Assembly (NCBI RefSeq): GCF_000023105.1
Contig: NC_012669.1
Span: 1,736,001-1,800,000 of the forward strand
Source: Beutenbergia cavernae DSM 12333
GTDB lineage: Bacteria > Actinomycetota > Actinomycetes > Actinomycetales > Beutenbergiaceae
Direction: 5' to 3'
DNA length: 64,000 bases
Shown piece after piece: positions 44,782 to 54,900 of this stretch (its first letter is position 1; every line of letters starts with the position of its first letter). A program made the position numbers and the translations under genes. The notes beneath the pieces are model-generated. The model saw nothing but the letters and a program-made list of their open reading frames with translations. It had not been told where the DNA came from and did no database searches.

Positions 44782-45690
44782 TCAGCGGCCGCGCGCCTCG
44801 CGCCGTCGTCGGCGCGCCGCCGACGCCCGCTCCTCCGCGTCCTCGAGCGCGGCGTCCACCGCCGCGAGCTTCGACTTCGCGGCCTCGAGCGCGGCGCTCG
44901 CCGCGTCGCGACGGCGGCCCACCTTCTGCCGGTCGGCGCTCAGGCGCTCGATCTCGTCGTCCAGCCTCCGGGCCTCCGCCTCCAGCGGGTCGAGGGTCGC
45001 CGTCGCCGCCTTCACCTCGGCCGCGGCGTCGTCGCGCCGCGACTCCACGCGGTCCACCTCCGCCGCGGCCTCGGCCACCTCCCGCTCGGCGGCCGCGAGC
45101 GCATCGTCCGGCGGGGCCTCCGGCGACGCCGCGCCCCCGGCCGCCCGTTCGCCGTCGTCCTCGCGAGCCCGCCCGACCAGATCGACGACGTCCGCCGGCT
45201 CGCCGCTCTCGTCGACCATCCCGAAGCCCACGTACTGCAGCGCCTGCGCGAGCCGACCGCTGCGCACGGCGGCCGCTGCGCCGTCGTCCATGACGACGGC
45301 GGTCAGCGTCTCGCCGAGGCGCCGCGCCGCGTCCGCGGAGACCTTGCGCCCGCCGATCGAGCCGGCGGCCAGCACGTCGGCCACGAGGCCGTCGACCCGC
45401 GTCCGGCGCAACCGGTCGAGCGCGGTGATGCGCCCGCGGTCCCGGTCCTCCGTCGCGTCGCGCAGCTCGTCGCCGAGCGCGGCGAGCGCGTCCACGTCGT
45501 CCGGCCGTTCCCGCACCACCTGGTTGACGATCCACGCGGCGAGCGTCGGCTTCGGCAGCCGCTTGATCCGGGCGCCGCCGACGTCGTCGCCGCCCTGCGC
45601 GACCTCCCGCGCCAGCGCGGCGCGGCCGGGGATGAACGCGTCCAGCGGCCCGGCGTACAGGTCGGCGATGCGGGTGTCGAGGTCGGGCAC
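44782..45690 (-). CDS. Hypothetical protein with C-terminal coiled coil
   Basis: The 302-residue soluble protein has an N-terminal helical region (about 1-160) with RIKRLPKPTLAAWIVNQVVR, then an acidic low-complexity linker and a long coiled coil (about 200-302) that ends in a basic tail (ARRRRREARGR). I recognise actinobacterial look-alikes but no function. The basic end may bind nucleic acid; that is a guess. It is divergent to the DGPF gene. Confidence 0.75.
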   Translation of the reverse strand: MPDLDTRIADLYAGPLDAFIPGRAALAREVAQGGDDVGGARIKRLPKPTLAAWIVNQVVRERPDDVDALAALGDELRDATEDRDRGRITALDRLRRTRVDGLVADVLAAGSIGGRKVSADAARRLGETLTAVVMDDGAAAAVRSGRLAQALQYVGFGMVDESGEPADVVDLVGRAREDDGERAAGGAASPEAPPDDALAAAEREVAEAAAEVDRVESRRDDAAAEVKAATATLDPLEAEARRLDDEIERLSADRQKVGRRRDAASAALEAAKSKLAAVDAALEDAEERASAARRRRREARGR

Positions 45691-45814
45691 GTCACCAGCC
45701 TGTCACCGGGAAGGGGGTCGTGCCGCCGCACGCGCCGCCGGCGGGTGTCGATCTCGGGCGGGCTCACGCGTAGAAGGGGTGCCACACTCACCCCACCAGG
45801 CAAGGAGAACCACG

Positions 45815-46168
45815 ATGAAGTACGTCCTCATGTTCGCCGACCGGCCCGAGGTGTCGAGCGCCGTCCCGCCCGAGCGTCAGCAGGAGGTGTACAACGCGAT
45901 CTACGGCTGGTTCCAGGAGAACGCCGCCGTCATCGCCGACATGGGCGTCCAGCTGCAGCCCGCGTCGACGGCGACCACGGTCCGCAGCGGCGGCGACGGA
46001 ACCGATCCGGTGGTCGTCGACGGCCCGTTCCTCGAGACGAAGGAGCAGATCGGCGGGTTCTCGGTCATCGAGGTCCCGGACCTCGACGCCGCCCTCGCCG
46101 TGGCCCGGACCTGGCCCGGCCTCGCCATCGACGGTGTGAGCGTCGAGGTCCGCCCGATGGTCGAGTGA
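45815..46168 (+). CDS. YCII-related DGPF-domain protein
   Basis: The 117-residue protein has the defining motif VVDGPFLETKEQIGGFSV. Small proteins of this family have a ferredoxin-like fold and no settled activity. They are regularly encoded next to ECF42 sigma factors and are their likely targets. AAGGAG precedes the ATG, and the stop overlaps the sigma-factor start (GTGA). Confidence 0.9.
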   Translation: MKYVLMFADRPEVSSAVPPERQQEVYNAIYGWFQENAAVIADMGVQLQPASTATTVRSGGDGTDPVVVDGPFLETKEQIGGFSVIEVPDLDAALAVARTWPGLAIDGVSVEVRPMVE

Positions 46169-47400
46169 TCCGCGCGGCGTCCGACGACGTCCTCGTCCGC
46201 ATCGTCCGCGACGAGGCGGGGCTCATCGTCGGCGCGCTGACCCGCCGCACCGGCAGCTTCGACGTCGCCGAGGAGGCGGTCCAGGACGCGGTCGTCACGG
46301 CGCTGGACCTCTGGCGCCGTGACGGCGTGCCGCCCAACCCGGCCGGCTGGCTGACGACGACGGCCTGGCGCAACGCCGTCGACCGCCTCCGCCGCGCGAC
46401 GCGCCAGGACGCGGCCCTGCGCCGGCACGCCGAGCGTCGGGAGACGGTCGCCGGCGAGGTGGCGGACGTCGACGAGGTCCCCGCGATCGAGACGGACGAG
46501 CGCCTCCCGATGCTGTTCGCCTGCTGCCACCCGTCGCTCGCCCCGCCGGCCCGCCTCGCCCTGTCGCTGCGCGCCGTCGTCGGCCTCACGACGGCCCAGA
46601 TCGCCGGCGCGTTCCTCGTCCCGGAAGCGACGGCCGCGCAGCGGATCGTGCGCGCCAAGCGGAAGATCGTGGCCGCGGGAATCCCGCTCCAGGTGCCCGA
46701 CGGCGCAGCGCTGCCGTCGCGCCTCGACGACGTCCTGTCCGTGGTCACGCTGTGCTACAACGCCGGCTACCTGCGGGCCGACGACGTCGGGCGCCGCCTC
46801 GCGGGCGACGGTGCCTGGCTGGCGCGCGTCGTCGCGCAGCAGCTGCCCCGCGAGCCCGAGGCGCTCGCCGTGAGCGCGATGCTCGCGATGCTCGAGGCGC
46901 GGGCGGCGACCCGCTTCTCGGCCGACGGCGTCCTGGTGCCGCTGGCGGAGCAGGACCGCTCACGCTGGGACCACGAGGCGATCCGCGCCGCCGACGACCT
47001 GCTCATGCGGGCCGCCTCGTACCACCGGCCCGGGAGGTTCCAGCTGCAGGCGGCGATCACCGCCTGCCACACCACGGCGCCGTCGGCCGCCGAGACCGAC
47101 TGGCTCCAGGTCCTCACGCTGTACGACATGCTGGCGGCGCGGGACCCGTCGCCGGTGGTGCGGCTGAACCGCGCCGTGGCGCTCGCGGAGATCGCGGGTC
47201 CGGAGGCGGCGCTCGCCGAGGTCGACTCCCTCGCGACCCAGCTGGCCGGGTACCACCTCCTGCATGCCACGCGGGGCGACCTCCTCGCCCGGCTCGGGCG
47301 GAGGGCAGAGGCCGAGGAGGAGTACGCGGCGGCCCTCGAAAGGGCTGCGTCCGAGGCCGAGCGTGCGCTGCTGCGCACCCGCCTCGGCCCGCTCGTGTGA
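46165..47400 (+). CDS. ECF42-type RNA polymerase sigma factor with long C-terminal extension
   Basis: The 411-residue protein has sigma-2 (about 10-75, FDVAEEAVQDAVVTALDLW) and sigma-4 (about 115-170, LSLRAVVGLTTAQIAGAF) regions. They are followed by about 230 residues of helical, TPR-like sequence (VVRLNRAVALAEIAGPEAAL) characteristic of group ECF42, which lacks an anti-sigma factor and uses this extension for control. The GTG overlaps the DGPF gene, the known genetic partner. Several unrelated open frames extend upstream and are ignored. Confidence 0.9.
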   Translation: MIRAASDDVLVRIVRDEAGLIVGALTRRTGSFDVAEEAVQDAVVTALDLWRRDGVPPNPAGWLTTTAWRNAVDRLRRATRQDAALRRHAERRETVAGEVADVDEVPAIETDERLPMLFACCHPSLAPPARLALSLRAVVGLTTAQIAGAFLVPEATAAQRIVRAKRKIVAAGIPLQVPDGAALPSRLDDVLSVVTLCYNAGYLRADDVGRRLAGDGAWLARVVAQQLPREPEALAVSAMLAMLEARAATRFSADGVLVPLAEQDRSRWDHEAIRAADDLLMRAASYHRPGRFQLQAAITACHTTAPSAAETDWLQVLTLYDMLAARDPSPVVRLNRAVALAEIAGPEAALAEVDSLATQLAGYHLLHATRGDLLARLGRRAEAEEEYAAALERAASEAERALLRTRLGPLV

Positions 47401-47415
47401 TCGGGCGCAGTGGCG

Positions 47416-47456
47416 GGCCACGAACCTCTCGCGGAGGGGCCACGAACCTCTCGCGA
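47416..47456. repeat. Repeat family B, two direct copies
   Basis: GGCCACGAACCTCTCGCG occurs at 47416-47433 and 47438-47455. The same unit, in reverse orientation, forms the array at 60651-60784. The pair lies in the 62-nt gap between the convergent ends of the sigma-factor gene and the ABC ATPase gene. Confidence 0.8.
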
Positions 47457-47462
47457 GCGGCG

Positions 47463-48182
47463 TCAGGCGGGGGAGTGCTGCGCGGCGTGCCGCCCTTCGC
47501 GGGCGTGCAGCGTGGCGCGGCCGTCGTGCAGCTCGAGCACGCGGTCCGCGCGCGCGACGAGCAGCGGGTCGTGCGTCGAGACGACGGCGGCGAGGCCGCG
47601 CGCGTGCACGAGCTCGTGCAGGAGGTCCATCACCGACGCCGCGGTCTGGCTGTCCAGCTGCCCGGTCGGCTCGTCAGCGATGAGCACGGTGGGGGAGGAG
47701 ACGAGCGCGCGTGCGATGCCGACGCGCTGCTGCTGACCGCCGGACAGCTCGAACGGCCGCTGCGCGGCGTGCTGCCCGAGCCCGACCAGCTCGAGCGCGT
47801 CGCTCACGCGCCGGTCCCGCTCGGCCGGGTCGAGCCGGGCGATGCGCAGCGGCACCTCGACGTTCTCCGCCGCCGAGAGCACGGGCACCAGCCCGAACGA
47901 CTGGAACACGTACGAGAGGTGCTCGCGACGCAGCGCCAGCGACTGTGCCTCCGACATCGCGCCGAGGTCCTCCCCGTGGACGACGACGGTCCCCGACGTC
48001 GGCGAGTCCAGCCCGCCGAGCAGGTTGAGCAGGGTCGTCTTGCCCGACCCGGACGGGCCGCGCACGACGAGCAGCTCGCCCGCGTGCACCTCGAGGGACA
48101 CGTCCGTGCAGGCGTGCACAGCCGTGTCGCCCGAGCCGAATACCCGGGAGAGCTCGCGGCCCTCGAGAGCGGGAGTCGTCAT
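47463..48182 (-). CDS. ABC transporter ATP-binding protein, LolD/MacB type
   Basis: The 239-residue ATPase has Walker A GPSGSGKTT, the signature LSGGQQQR, Walker B VLIADEPT and the switch His in VSTHDP. It belongs to the type VII (FtsX-partner) group that drives mechanotransmission or export of lipids and peptides. It is the last of four overlapping genes with a second ATPase and two FtsX-like permeases. Its ATG overlaps the preceding stop (ATGA). Confidence 0.92.
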   Translation of the reverse strand: MTTPALEGRELSRVFGSGDTAVHACTDVSLEVHAGELLVVRGPSGSGKTTLLNLLGGLDSPTSGTVVVHGEDLGAMSEAQSLALRREHLSYVFQSFGLVPVLSAAENVEVPLRIARLDPAERDRRVSDALELVGLGQHAAQRPFELSGGQQQRVGIARALVSSPTVLIADEPTGQLDSQTAASVMDLLHELVHARGLAAVVSTHDPLLVARADRVLELHDGRATLHAREGRHAAQHSPA

Positions 48183-49132
48183 CGGGATCCCTCCTCCGGC
48201 TCCGCCTCGGGCACGGCGTGCCCGTCGCGTGACGCGTCTCGGTACACCTCGACGTGGTCGGCCTCGAGCGCCAGCCGCACGCGGTCGCGCAGCTCGAGCG
48301 ACTGCACGTAGTCGCTCGGCAGCTGCAGCCGGCCCACGCGGTCGATGACGGCGAACTCCTCGGCGACGTGCCGCTCCGCTCCCGCCTCGTCCAGCTCGGT
48401 GCGCCGCAGCACCTCCGTGGACGTCCGCCCGTCCCGGATCTGCACGGTGCGGCGCACGTGGTCGCTGACCGTGGGGTCGTGCGTGACGATGAGCGTCGTC
48501 ACGCCGAGCTCGGCGTTCACCCCGCGCATCGCCTCGAGCACCTCCACGCTGGACGCCTCGTCGAGCTCACCCGTCGGCTCGTCCGCGAGCAGCACGCGCG
48601 GCGAGTTGGCGACGGCGACGGCCACCGCCACCCGCTGCTGCTCACCTCCCGACATGCGCGACGGCGTCCGGTCCGCGCAGTGGGCCACGTCGAGCAGCTT
48701 GAGCAGGTCGGTCGCGCGACGTTCCCGGTCCGGGGTCCGGGCCAGGACCATCGGCAGCGCCACGTTCTCGACGGCGGTGAGGTACGGCACGAGGTTGCGT
48801 GACGTCTGCTGCCACACGAAGCCCACCGTGTGCCGCTGGTACTGCACCCGCTGCTTCGCCGTCATGGACAGCAGGTCGACGCCGGCGACGCGCGCCGACC
48901 CGGCGCTCGGCGTGTCCAGCCCGGACAGGATCGTGAGGAGGGTCGACTTGCCGGAGCCGGACGCGCCGACGACGGCGACGAGCTCCCCGGCGTCGACGCG
49001 CAGCGTCAGGCCCTGCAGGGCCTGCACCTCGACGCCTTGCCCCGAGAAGATCCGGACGAGGTCCTCGCACCGGATGTCCCCGGGCACGGACGTGGTGACG
49101 TCCTGCTCCAGCTCGAGCGTGTCGACGCTCAT
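48179..49132 (-). CDS. ABC transporter ATP-binding protein, LolD/MacB type, with C-terminal extension
   Basis: The 317-residue ATPase has Walker A GASGSGKST, the signature MSGGEQQR, Walker B VLLADEPT and the switch His in VTHDP. After the core (about 235 residues) comes an 80-residue tail (EFAVIDRVGRLQLPSDYV) absent from the sister ATPase, perhaps a regulatory or permease-contact domain. The start at 49132 overlaps the FtsX-like gene's stop (ATGT/TGA arrangement at 49129-49132). Confidence 0.9.
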   Translation of the reverse strand: MSVDTLELEQDVTTSVPGDIRCEDLVRIFSGQGVEVQALQGLTLRVDAGELVAVVGASGSGKSTLLTILSGLDTPSAGSARVAGVDLLSMTAKQRVQYQRHTVGFVWQQTSRNLVPYLTAVENVALPMVLARTPDRERRATDLLKLLDVAHCADRTPSRMSGGEQQRVAVAVAVANSPRVLLADEPTGELDEASSVEVLEAMRGVNAELGVTTLIVTHDPTVSDHVRRTVQIRDGRTSTEVLRRTELDEAGAERHVAEEFAVIDRVGRLQLPSDYVQSLELRDRVRLALEADHVEVYRDASRDGHAVPEAEPEEGSR

Positions 49133-51900
49133 GTGTCCTCCCCGACCCTCAGTACCACTCCGACGGCGCGGCGCCGTGCGACAAGAGCGCTCACCGCGAC
49201 GGCGAGCGCCACGACGGCCAGCAGGCCGCCGATCACGAGACCCAGCAGCGGGCCGTCGACGACGATCCCCGGTTGCTCGGACCCGCCGGTGAACGGACGG
49301 AGGTCGACGACCCGCGTCAGGAGCACGCCGAACGCGACGCCCAGCACCCCGCCCGCCACGACGGACACCGCCAGCAGGGGCACGATCTCCCACAGCACGA
49401 GGCCGACCTCCTCCCGCGGCCGCAGCCCGAGCGTACGCAGCACGGCCACGAGGCGGGTCCGCGCCGGCGCGGCGATCGCGAGGGTCAGCACGCATGCCAG
49501 CGCCGCGAGCACCCCGGCGATGGCGATGGTGAGCGCCAGCCCGGTGCGCATGCCGCTGACGACCGGTGAGGTGTCGAAGTCCGCGAGCGAGTCGGCGGGC
49601 ATCGTGGCGACGGCGGTCGGCGCGACCAGCGCGAGGACCTGCTCCTCGACGCTCGCCGGGTCCGCGCCGTCGTCGAGCGAGACGAGCACGAGCCGGGGCG
49701 CGAGCCCGGCGTTCGTGACCTCCGACAGCAGCGCCCGGTCCGCGAGCAGCCACGTCGGTGCGTTCGTGATCCCGACGGCGTCCGGAGCGGTCGCGACGAC
49801 GTCGAGCGGGACGGGGTCGGCCAGGGCCAGGCGCCAGTCGGCGTCGGGATCCTCGACGAGCTGCGACGACGCCACGGCGGGCAGGGCGCCGTCGTGCCAC
49901 TCGGCTGAGCCCGCGGGGATCGGCGCGGCGCCCGGGACGTCGGCCTGGATCCGGGCGAGGGCCTCCATGTCGACGGCGAACACCGGGGCGGCGACCCCGC
50001 CCCTGCCCTCCCGGACCTGGGTGGTGCCGTTGTTCGCGACCGGCGAGACGTCGGCGACGCCGTCGAGGCTCGCGATCGCGGCCAGCTGTTCGTCGGTGAT
50101 CACGGGTCCGCTGACGCGCAGGTCGGCGCCGACGTCGCGCAGCGCAGCGGTCTCGGCGCCTCCGCGGATCGTGGGCAGCAGCAGCGCCGCGAACACGGTG
50201 ATGGCGACGCCGACGACCACGGACAGCGCCGGTGCGAGCCCGGGCACCGGCGAACGCGCCGCGCGCGCGGCCCCGAGGGAGGGGACGAGCCCGCGCCCGC
50301 TGCGCAGCCGGCGTCCCAGGCCGAGCACGAGCGGCGGGTAGAGGCGCATCGTCCCGACGGCCGTGCACATGGCGAGCAGCAGCGGCGTCGCCACGATGAG
50401 GGGGTCGACCCCGGCCTCGCCGGCGCTCGCGACGAGCCCGCGTTGCAGCAGGAGCACCACCGCGGCGGCCGTGAGGACGACGAGCACGAGCTCCGCGACA
50501 CCCCGCGCCTTCGCCCGGCCCGTGCCGAGGTCCTCCCGGACGGGCCGCAGCGAGCGCCGGTTCGTGACGCCGGCCAGCGTCACGGCGGGGGCGAGCGCGA
50601 CGGCGGCCGGCAGCACGTACGCCCCGGCGCCGACGTCGGCCGGGACGAGCAGAGCCGCGGCTGCGACGCCGATCGCCGCGGCGGGAACCCCGAGCACCAG
50701 CCCTTCGAGCGCCATCACCGACCGCATCTGCACGCCCGAGGCGCCGCGCGCGAGCGCCAGCGCGAGGACGCCGCGGCGTCGGTCGAGCAGCAGGCGCCCC
50801 GTGAGCGCGATGACGGCCAGAGCGACGCCGACCGGTCCGGACGCGACGAGCGCGAACACGGCGTCGAGCCCCGCGGAGCGGCCGAGGACGCGCTCGATCG
50901 CGGGCACGAGCTGCGTGTCCCACTCGAGCTCCGCCGGGAACCCGCCCGCCTCGGAGGTCGGGAGCGGGGTGTCCACGAGGCCGCGCAGCCCGGCGAGCGC
51001 CGCGGGGGCGTTCGTCGCGCTGAGGTCGGACACGTCGAACGGGAACCACGCCTCGCTCGTCCAGGTGGTGGCGAACCGCAACGCGGCGACGCTCGTCGGG
51101 TCGAGGATCGCCCGCGCCGTGACGTGGTACCCGGTGTCCGGGTTGTCGTCGACGTTCGGAAACAGGGTCGACGGGGTGTGCTGCCAGAACGGCTCGTCGG
51201 GGTCGAGCGCCTCGAACGTCCCGGTGAGCCGCAGATCGGCGACGCCGGCCGACCACGGGGCGGAGCCGAGGGTGACGCGCCGGGTGTCGCCGACCTCCCA
51301 GCGCATCTCGTCGGCGCTGTCCACGGACATCCACAGGTCGACCGGGACCGCGTCGTCGCCGGTCGCCGGGTCGGCCGGATCGACGGCGAACGCGTCGTCG
51401 GGGACGGCGCCGGGGGTCGTCCCGTCGACGAGCCGCACGCGGTCGGCGAGGAACGGGTCGAGCACGAGCACCGCCGACGCCGAGGCGCGATCGGGGAGCT
51501 CGGTTCGTTCGACCGTCGGGACGGCGTCCTGCGCGACGGCGCGGTAGCGCGGGTCGCCGAGGGCCGACCGCACCGGCTCCGCCTGCCGGTCGCGGAGTGC
51601 CTGCAGCGTCGAGTCCCACGCCCGCCACTGCGGCCACAGGTCGTCGGGGAGGCTCTGCTCGGTGCCGGTGACGACGTCGTCGGCGAGCCAGTTGTTCACG
51701 GCGCCGGAGGGGTCCCGCACCTGGGGTGCCAGCAGTCCCACCTGATACCGCAGCTCGGCGGTGGACATCCGGTCGAGCAGGCGCGGCCACGCGGCGAGCG
51801 TCCCCGCGATGACCAGGACGACGAGGGCGATCGTGACGGCCGGGCCGACGGCGGAACGGGCCCCGGCGACGACGATGCGGCGGGCGGTCGGGCGGCTCAT
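49129..51900 (-). CDS. FtsX-like ABC permease 1
   Basis: The 923-residue membrane protein has one membrane segment near the N-terminus (VTIALVVLVIAGTLAAW), a large extracytoplasmic domain (about 45-350), a middle membrane cluster, a second extracytoplasmic domain (about 600-770) and a C-terminal FtsX-type membrane domain. The layout is a duplicated FtsX unit as in large actinobacterial permeases. The start at 51900 overlaps the preceding stop. The longer open frame to 52431 is a shadow of the neighbouring permease gene. The cargo is unknown. Confidence 0.88.
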   Translation of the reverse strand: MSRPTARRIVVAGARSAVGPAVTIALVVLVIAGTLAAWPRLLDRMSTAELRYQVGLLAPQVRDPSGAVNNWLADDVVTGTEQSLPDDLWPQWRAWDSTLQALRDRQAEPVRSALGDPRYRAVAQDAVPTVERTELPDRASASAVLVLDPFLADRVRLVDGTTPGAVPDDAFAVDPADPATGDDAVPVDLWMSVDSADEMRWEVGDTRRVTLGSAPWSAGVADLRLTGTFEALDPDEPFWQHTPSTLFPNVDDNPDTGYHVTARAILDPTSVAALRFATTWTSEAWFPFDVSDLSATNAPAALAGLRGLVDTPLPTSEAGGFPAELEWDTQLVPAIERVLGRSAGLDAVFALVASGPVGVALAVIALTGRLLLDRRRGVLALALARGASGVQMRSVMALEGLVLGVPAAAIGVAAAALLVPADVGAGAYVLPAAVALAPAVTLAGVTNRRSLRPVREDLGTGRAKARGVAELVLVVLTAAAVVLLLQRGLVASAGEAGVDPLIVATPLLLAMCTAVGTMRLYPPLVLGLGRRLRSGRGLVPSLGAARAARSPVPGLAPALSVVVGVAITVFAALLLPTIRGGAETAALRDVGADLRVSGPVITDEQLAAIASLDGVADVSPVANNGTTQVREGRGGVAAPVFAVDMEALARIQADVPGAAPIPAGSAEWHDGALPAVASSQLVEDPDADWRLALADPVPLDVVATAPDAVGITNAPTWLLADRALLSEVTNAGLAPRLVLVSLDDGADPASVEEQVLALVAPTAVATMPADSLADFDTSPVVSGMRTGLALTIAIAGVLAALACVLTLAIAAPARTRLVAVLRTLGLRPREEVGLVLWEIVPLLAVSVVAGGVLGVAFGVLLTRVVDLRPFTGGSEQPGIVVDGPLLGLVIGGLLAVVALAVAVSALVARRRAVGVVLRVGEDT

Positions 51901-54900
51901 CGGATCTCCTCCCGCCACTCGGTGTCCCGCGCCTGGGAGCGGACGTGGGCGCCGTGCGCGAGGGCGATGGCGGCGACGGCGACGACCAGCGCGCCGCCCG
52001 CCGCGAGCGCCCAGCCGGCGTCCACCCGCAGAGCCACCTCGAGGGGCAGCGAGCTCGCGGCGGTGGCGGCGAGCGGCGGGACCACGAGCCAGCTCAGCGC
52101 GAGCCCGACCACACCGCCGGCGACGATCGCCGCGAGCGTGACGGCGAGCACCTCGGTGCTGCGGGAGCGCGCCTGGTCCGTCGGCGACTCGCCGATGGCA
52201 CGCAGCACGACGACCTCGCCCCGGCGGGATCGGGCCAGCGCGACGACGACGGCGCCCGTGCCGGCGATCGCCAGCGCGGCTGCCGCACCCGCGGTGAGCC
52301 AGAACATGTCCAGTGCGGGGCCGGTGACGGGGTCCGCGTCGGCGTCGGCGCTCAGCACGGCAGGGGCGTCCGTCCCGCGCACGTTGCCCACCGCAGCGGC
52401 GGTCTCGGCCGGGGCGTCCGAGGCGATCCACACCTCGGCGGGCAGGCTCGGCGACGTGCCGCTCGCGAGCAGCGTGCCGGCGAGCGCCTGCGGCGTCGTG
52501 AGGATCGACTCCGCCGCCCGCGAACCCGGCACCAGGGGGACGACGGCCGCGACCCGGGCCCGGACGTCGGTGCCGTCGACGGCGAGCGTGACGTCGTCAC
52601 CGGACGACCAGCCGAACGCGTCGGCCGCGGCGGTCGAGACCGCGAGCGGGACGGCGTCCGGGTGCACGGGCATGAGGCGCGCCGTCTCCAGGGCGGGCGC
52701 AGCGAGCGCGAACGACGCGGGGTCGGCTGCCGCGAGCGTGCCGGTGAGGCCCAGCGGCTGCATCGGCTCGAGGCCGGCACCTGCCTCGGTGGACGTGTGC
52801 AGCTCCCAGCCCTCCGGGAGCTCCAGCGCATCGCCGTCGATGCTCAGCTCGTCGACGGTGAACGTCAGGTCGGCCGCCCGCGGCGGGGTCCGGATCCCCA
52901 GGTCGATCGCGACGACGCGCCACCCCGCCGTGTCCGCGGGCACCGGCACGTCGAACGTCTCGGAGACGGGTTCGCCGAGGCCGGGGGTCGCCGGGTCCTC
53001 CGTGCAGGAGGTCAGCGCACCGTCCGGATCGGTCGAGCAGTGGACGTCCGGCTCCGCGCGCGCCACGAGCGTGCCGGCGTCGCGCACGAGGACCTCGCCG
53101 TCGTCGCTCGCGAACCACACCCGCACGGTGCCGTCGCGGTGCGCGGACCCGCCGAACACCAGGTCGCCGCTCGATCGGGCCAGCACCTGCAGCGTCGCGG
53201 TCAGGTCGAGGGACTCCGTGCCCGCCGGCAGCTCGATCCCGGGGAGGGCAGCGGCGTCGTCGAGCGCTGCCGCGACTGCCGAGGCGTCGAACAGCGCCTC
53301 GGGGGCGACGACGGCGCCGGCGATCCCCTCGGCCGGCACGGCCAGCCCCGTGACCGGGACGTCGTCCACGCTCGCGGCCAGACTCCAGACCGGCGCCGCG
53401 TCCCGCGCCCCCGGCAGCTCGGCGAGCTCCGGCAGGCCGAGCGGCGGCGTCGACGCCGACACGTACGTCACCGAGTGCCCGGGCACCCGCAGGTCGGTCC
53501 CGGACCCTAGAGCCGTCGCCGAGGCGCGGACGCTGGTCCAGGTCCCGGTGAACGCCGCGGCGAGCGACGCGGAGCCGGTGGCGAGGACGAGCAGGAGGAC
53601 GGGGACGGCGTAGACGGCCACCCGGCGGGCGACCTGCCGCGCTGGTTGGACGGGCCACGTCCCGCGCGTCCGCGTAGCGATGCGCGCGGCGAACGAGCTG
53701 ACGGGGCCGACGAGACCGAGCGCGAGCAGGCCTCCGGTCAGCAGAGCGAGCGCGGGCGCCGCGGCGGAGACGGGATCGACGGTGACGGAGCCGTCCGGGC
53801 GCGTCACGACGGGGTCGCCGTACCGCCACAGCTGCCAGACGCCGATCGCCGCGGCGGCGGTGACGAGCGCGACGGCGGCGCCGGTCGTGGCCGTGCGGGC
53901 CCGGCCGGACGCCTCGGCCGTGCGCCGGCCGTGCGACGACGCGGCGTCCGCAGCACTCGTGGCGAGCATGATGACGACGACGACGAGCGCCGTCGCCGCC
54001 CCGACGCCGGTGACGAGCGCCGTCGCCGGCCCGGCGCCCGCGGGGCCGGCCGCCAGCAGGAGCCACGCGGCGGCCGTCCCTACCGCGGCACCGGGGACGG
54101 CCACCGCGAGGGCCTCGGCGAACGAGGCTCCCAGGATCTGTCCGCGGGTGGCACCGCGCGCGGTGAGCAGGTCCGTCTCGGTGGAGCGGACCGTCACGAG
54201 CAACCCGACGATCTGCCAGATGGCGAGGGCCGACACGACAGCGAGGACGAGCAGCGGCACGGCGACCGTTCCGCGGACCGCGCCCAGGGCGGCGGCGGTC
54301 GCGGCGAGCTCCTGGGCGCCCGTCCCGGTCGTGGTCGCACCGCGGAGCACGACGCCGGGCTCGTCGTCGAGAGCGGCCGGGATGCGTTCGAGCGCCCGCG
54401 CGAGGGGGGCGAGATCAGCCGGCACGACGCGCTGCGCGTCAGCGCGGACCGTCCACCGGACGAAGGGCTGCGTCGGGACGGCGGCGAGCGAGGACTCCGG
54501 GAGCATGAGCGGACCGAGCGCGCCACGGTCGGCGGGGCTCGAGCCCGTCACGACGACGCGCTCGCCGAACCAGGCCGGGTCGGCGCCGTCGTCGGGCTCC
54601 CACAGCCCGGCCACGACGACGTGCACCGCGTCCTCGCCGCCGAGGGCGAGCACGTCGCCGACGCCGGCGCCGAGGCTCTCCGCAGCCAGGGCGTGCAGCA
54701 CGCCCTGGAGCGGCGTCTCCTCGGTACCCGCGCCCTCGCCGGTCACCGGCTCGGGCCACGCGCCGTCCGTGAGGTGAGCCCGCTCGGCCAGGGCGTCGTC
54801 GGCGCCGGCGACGACGCGTTGCGCGACCTCGGGGGCCTCCTCGGCGACGGCGAGCACGTCGAGCGGTCCCGTGCGGATCGAGCGGTCGACGACGGCGGGG

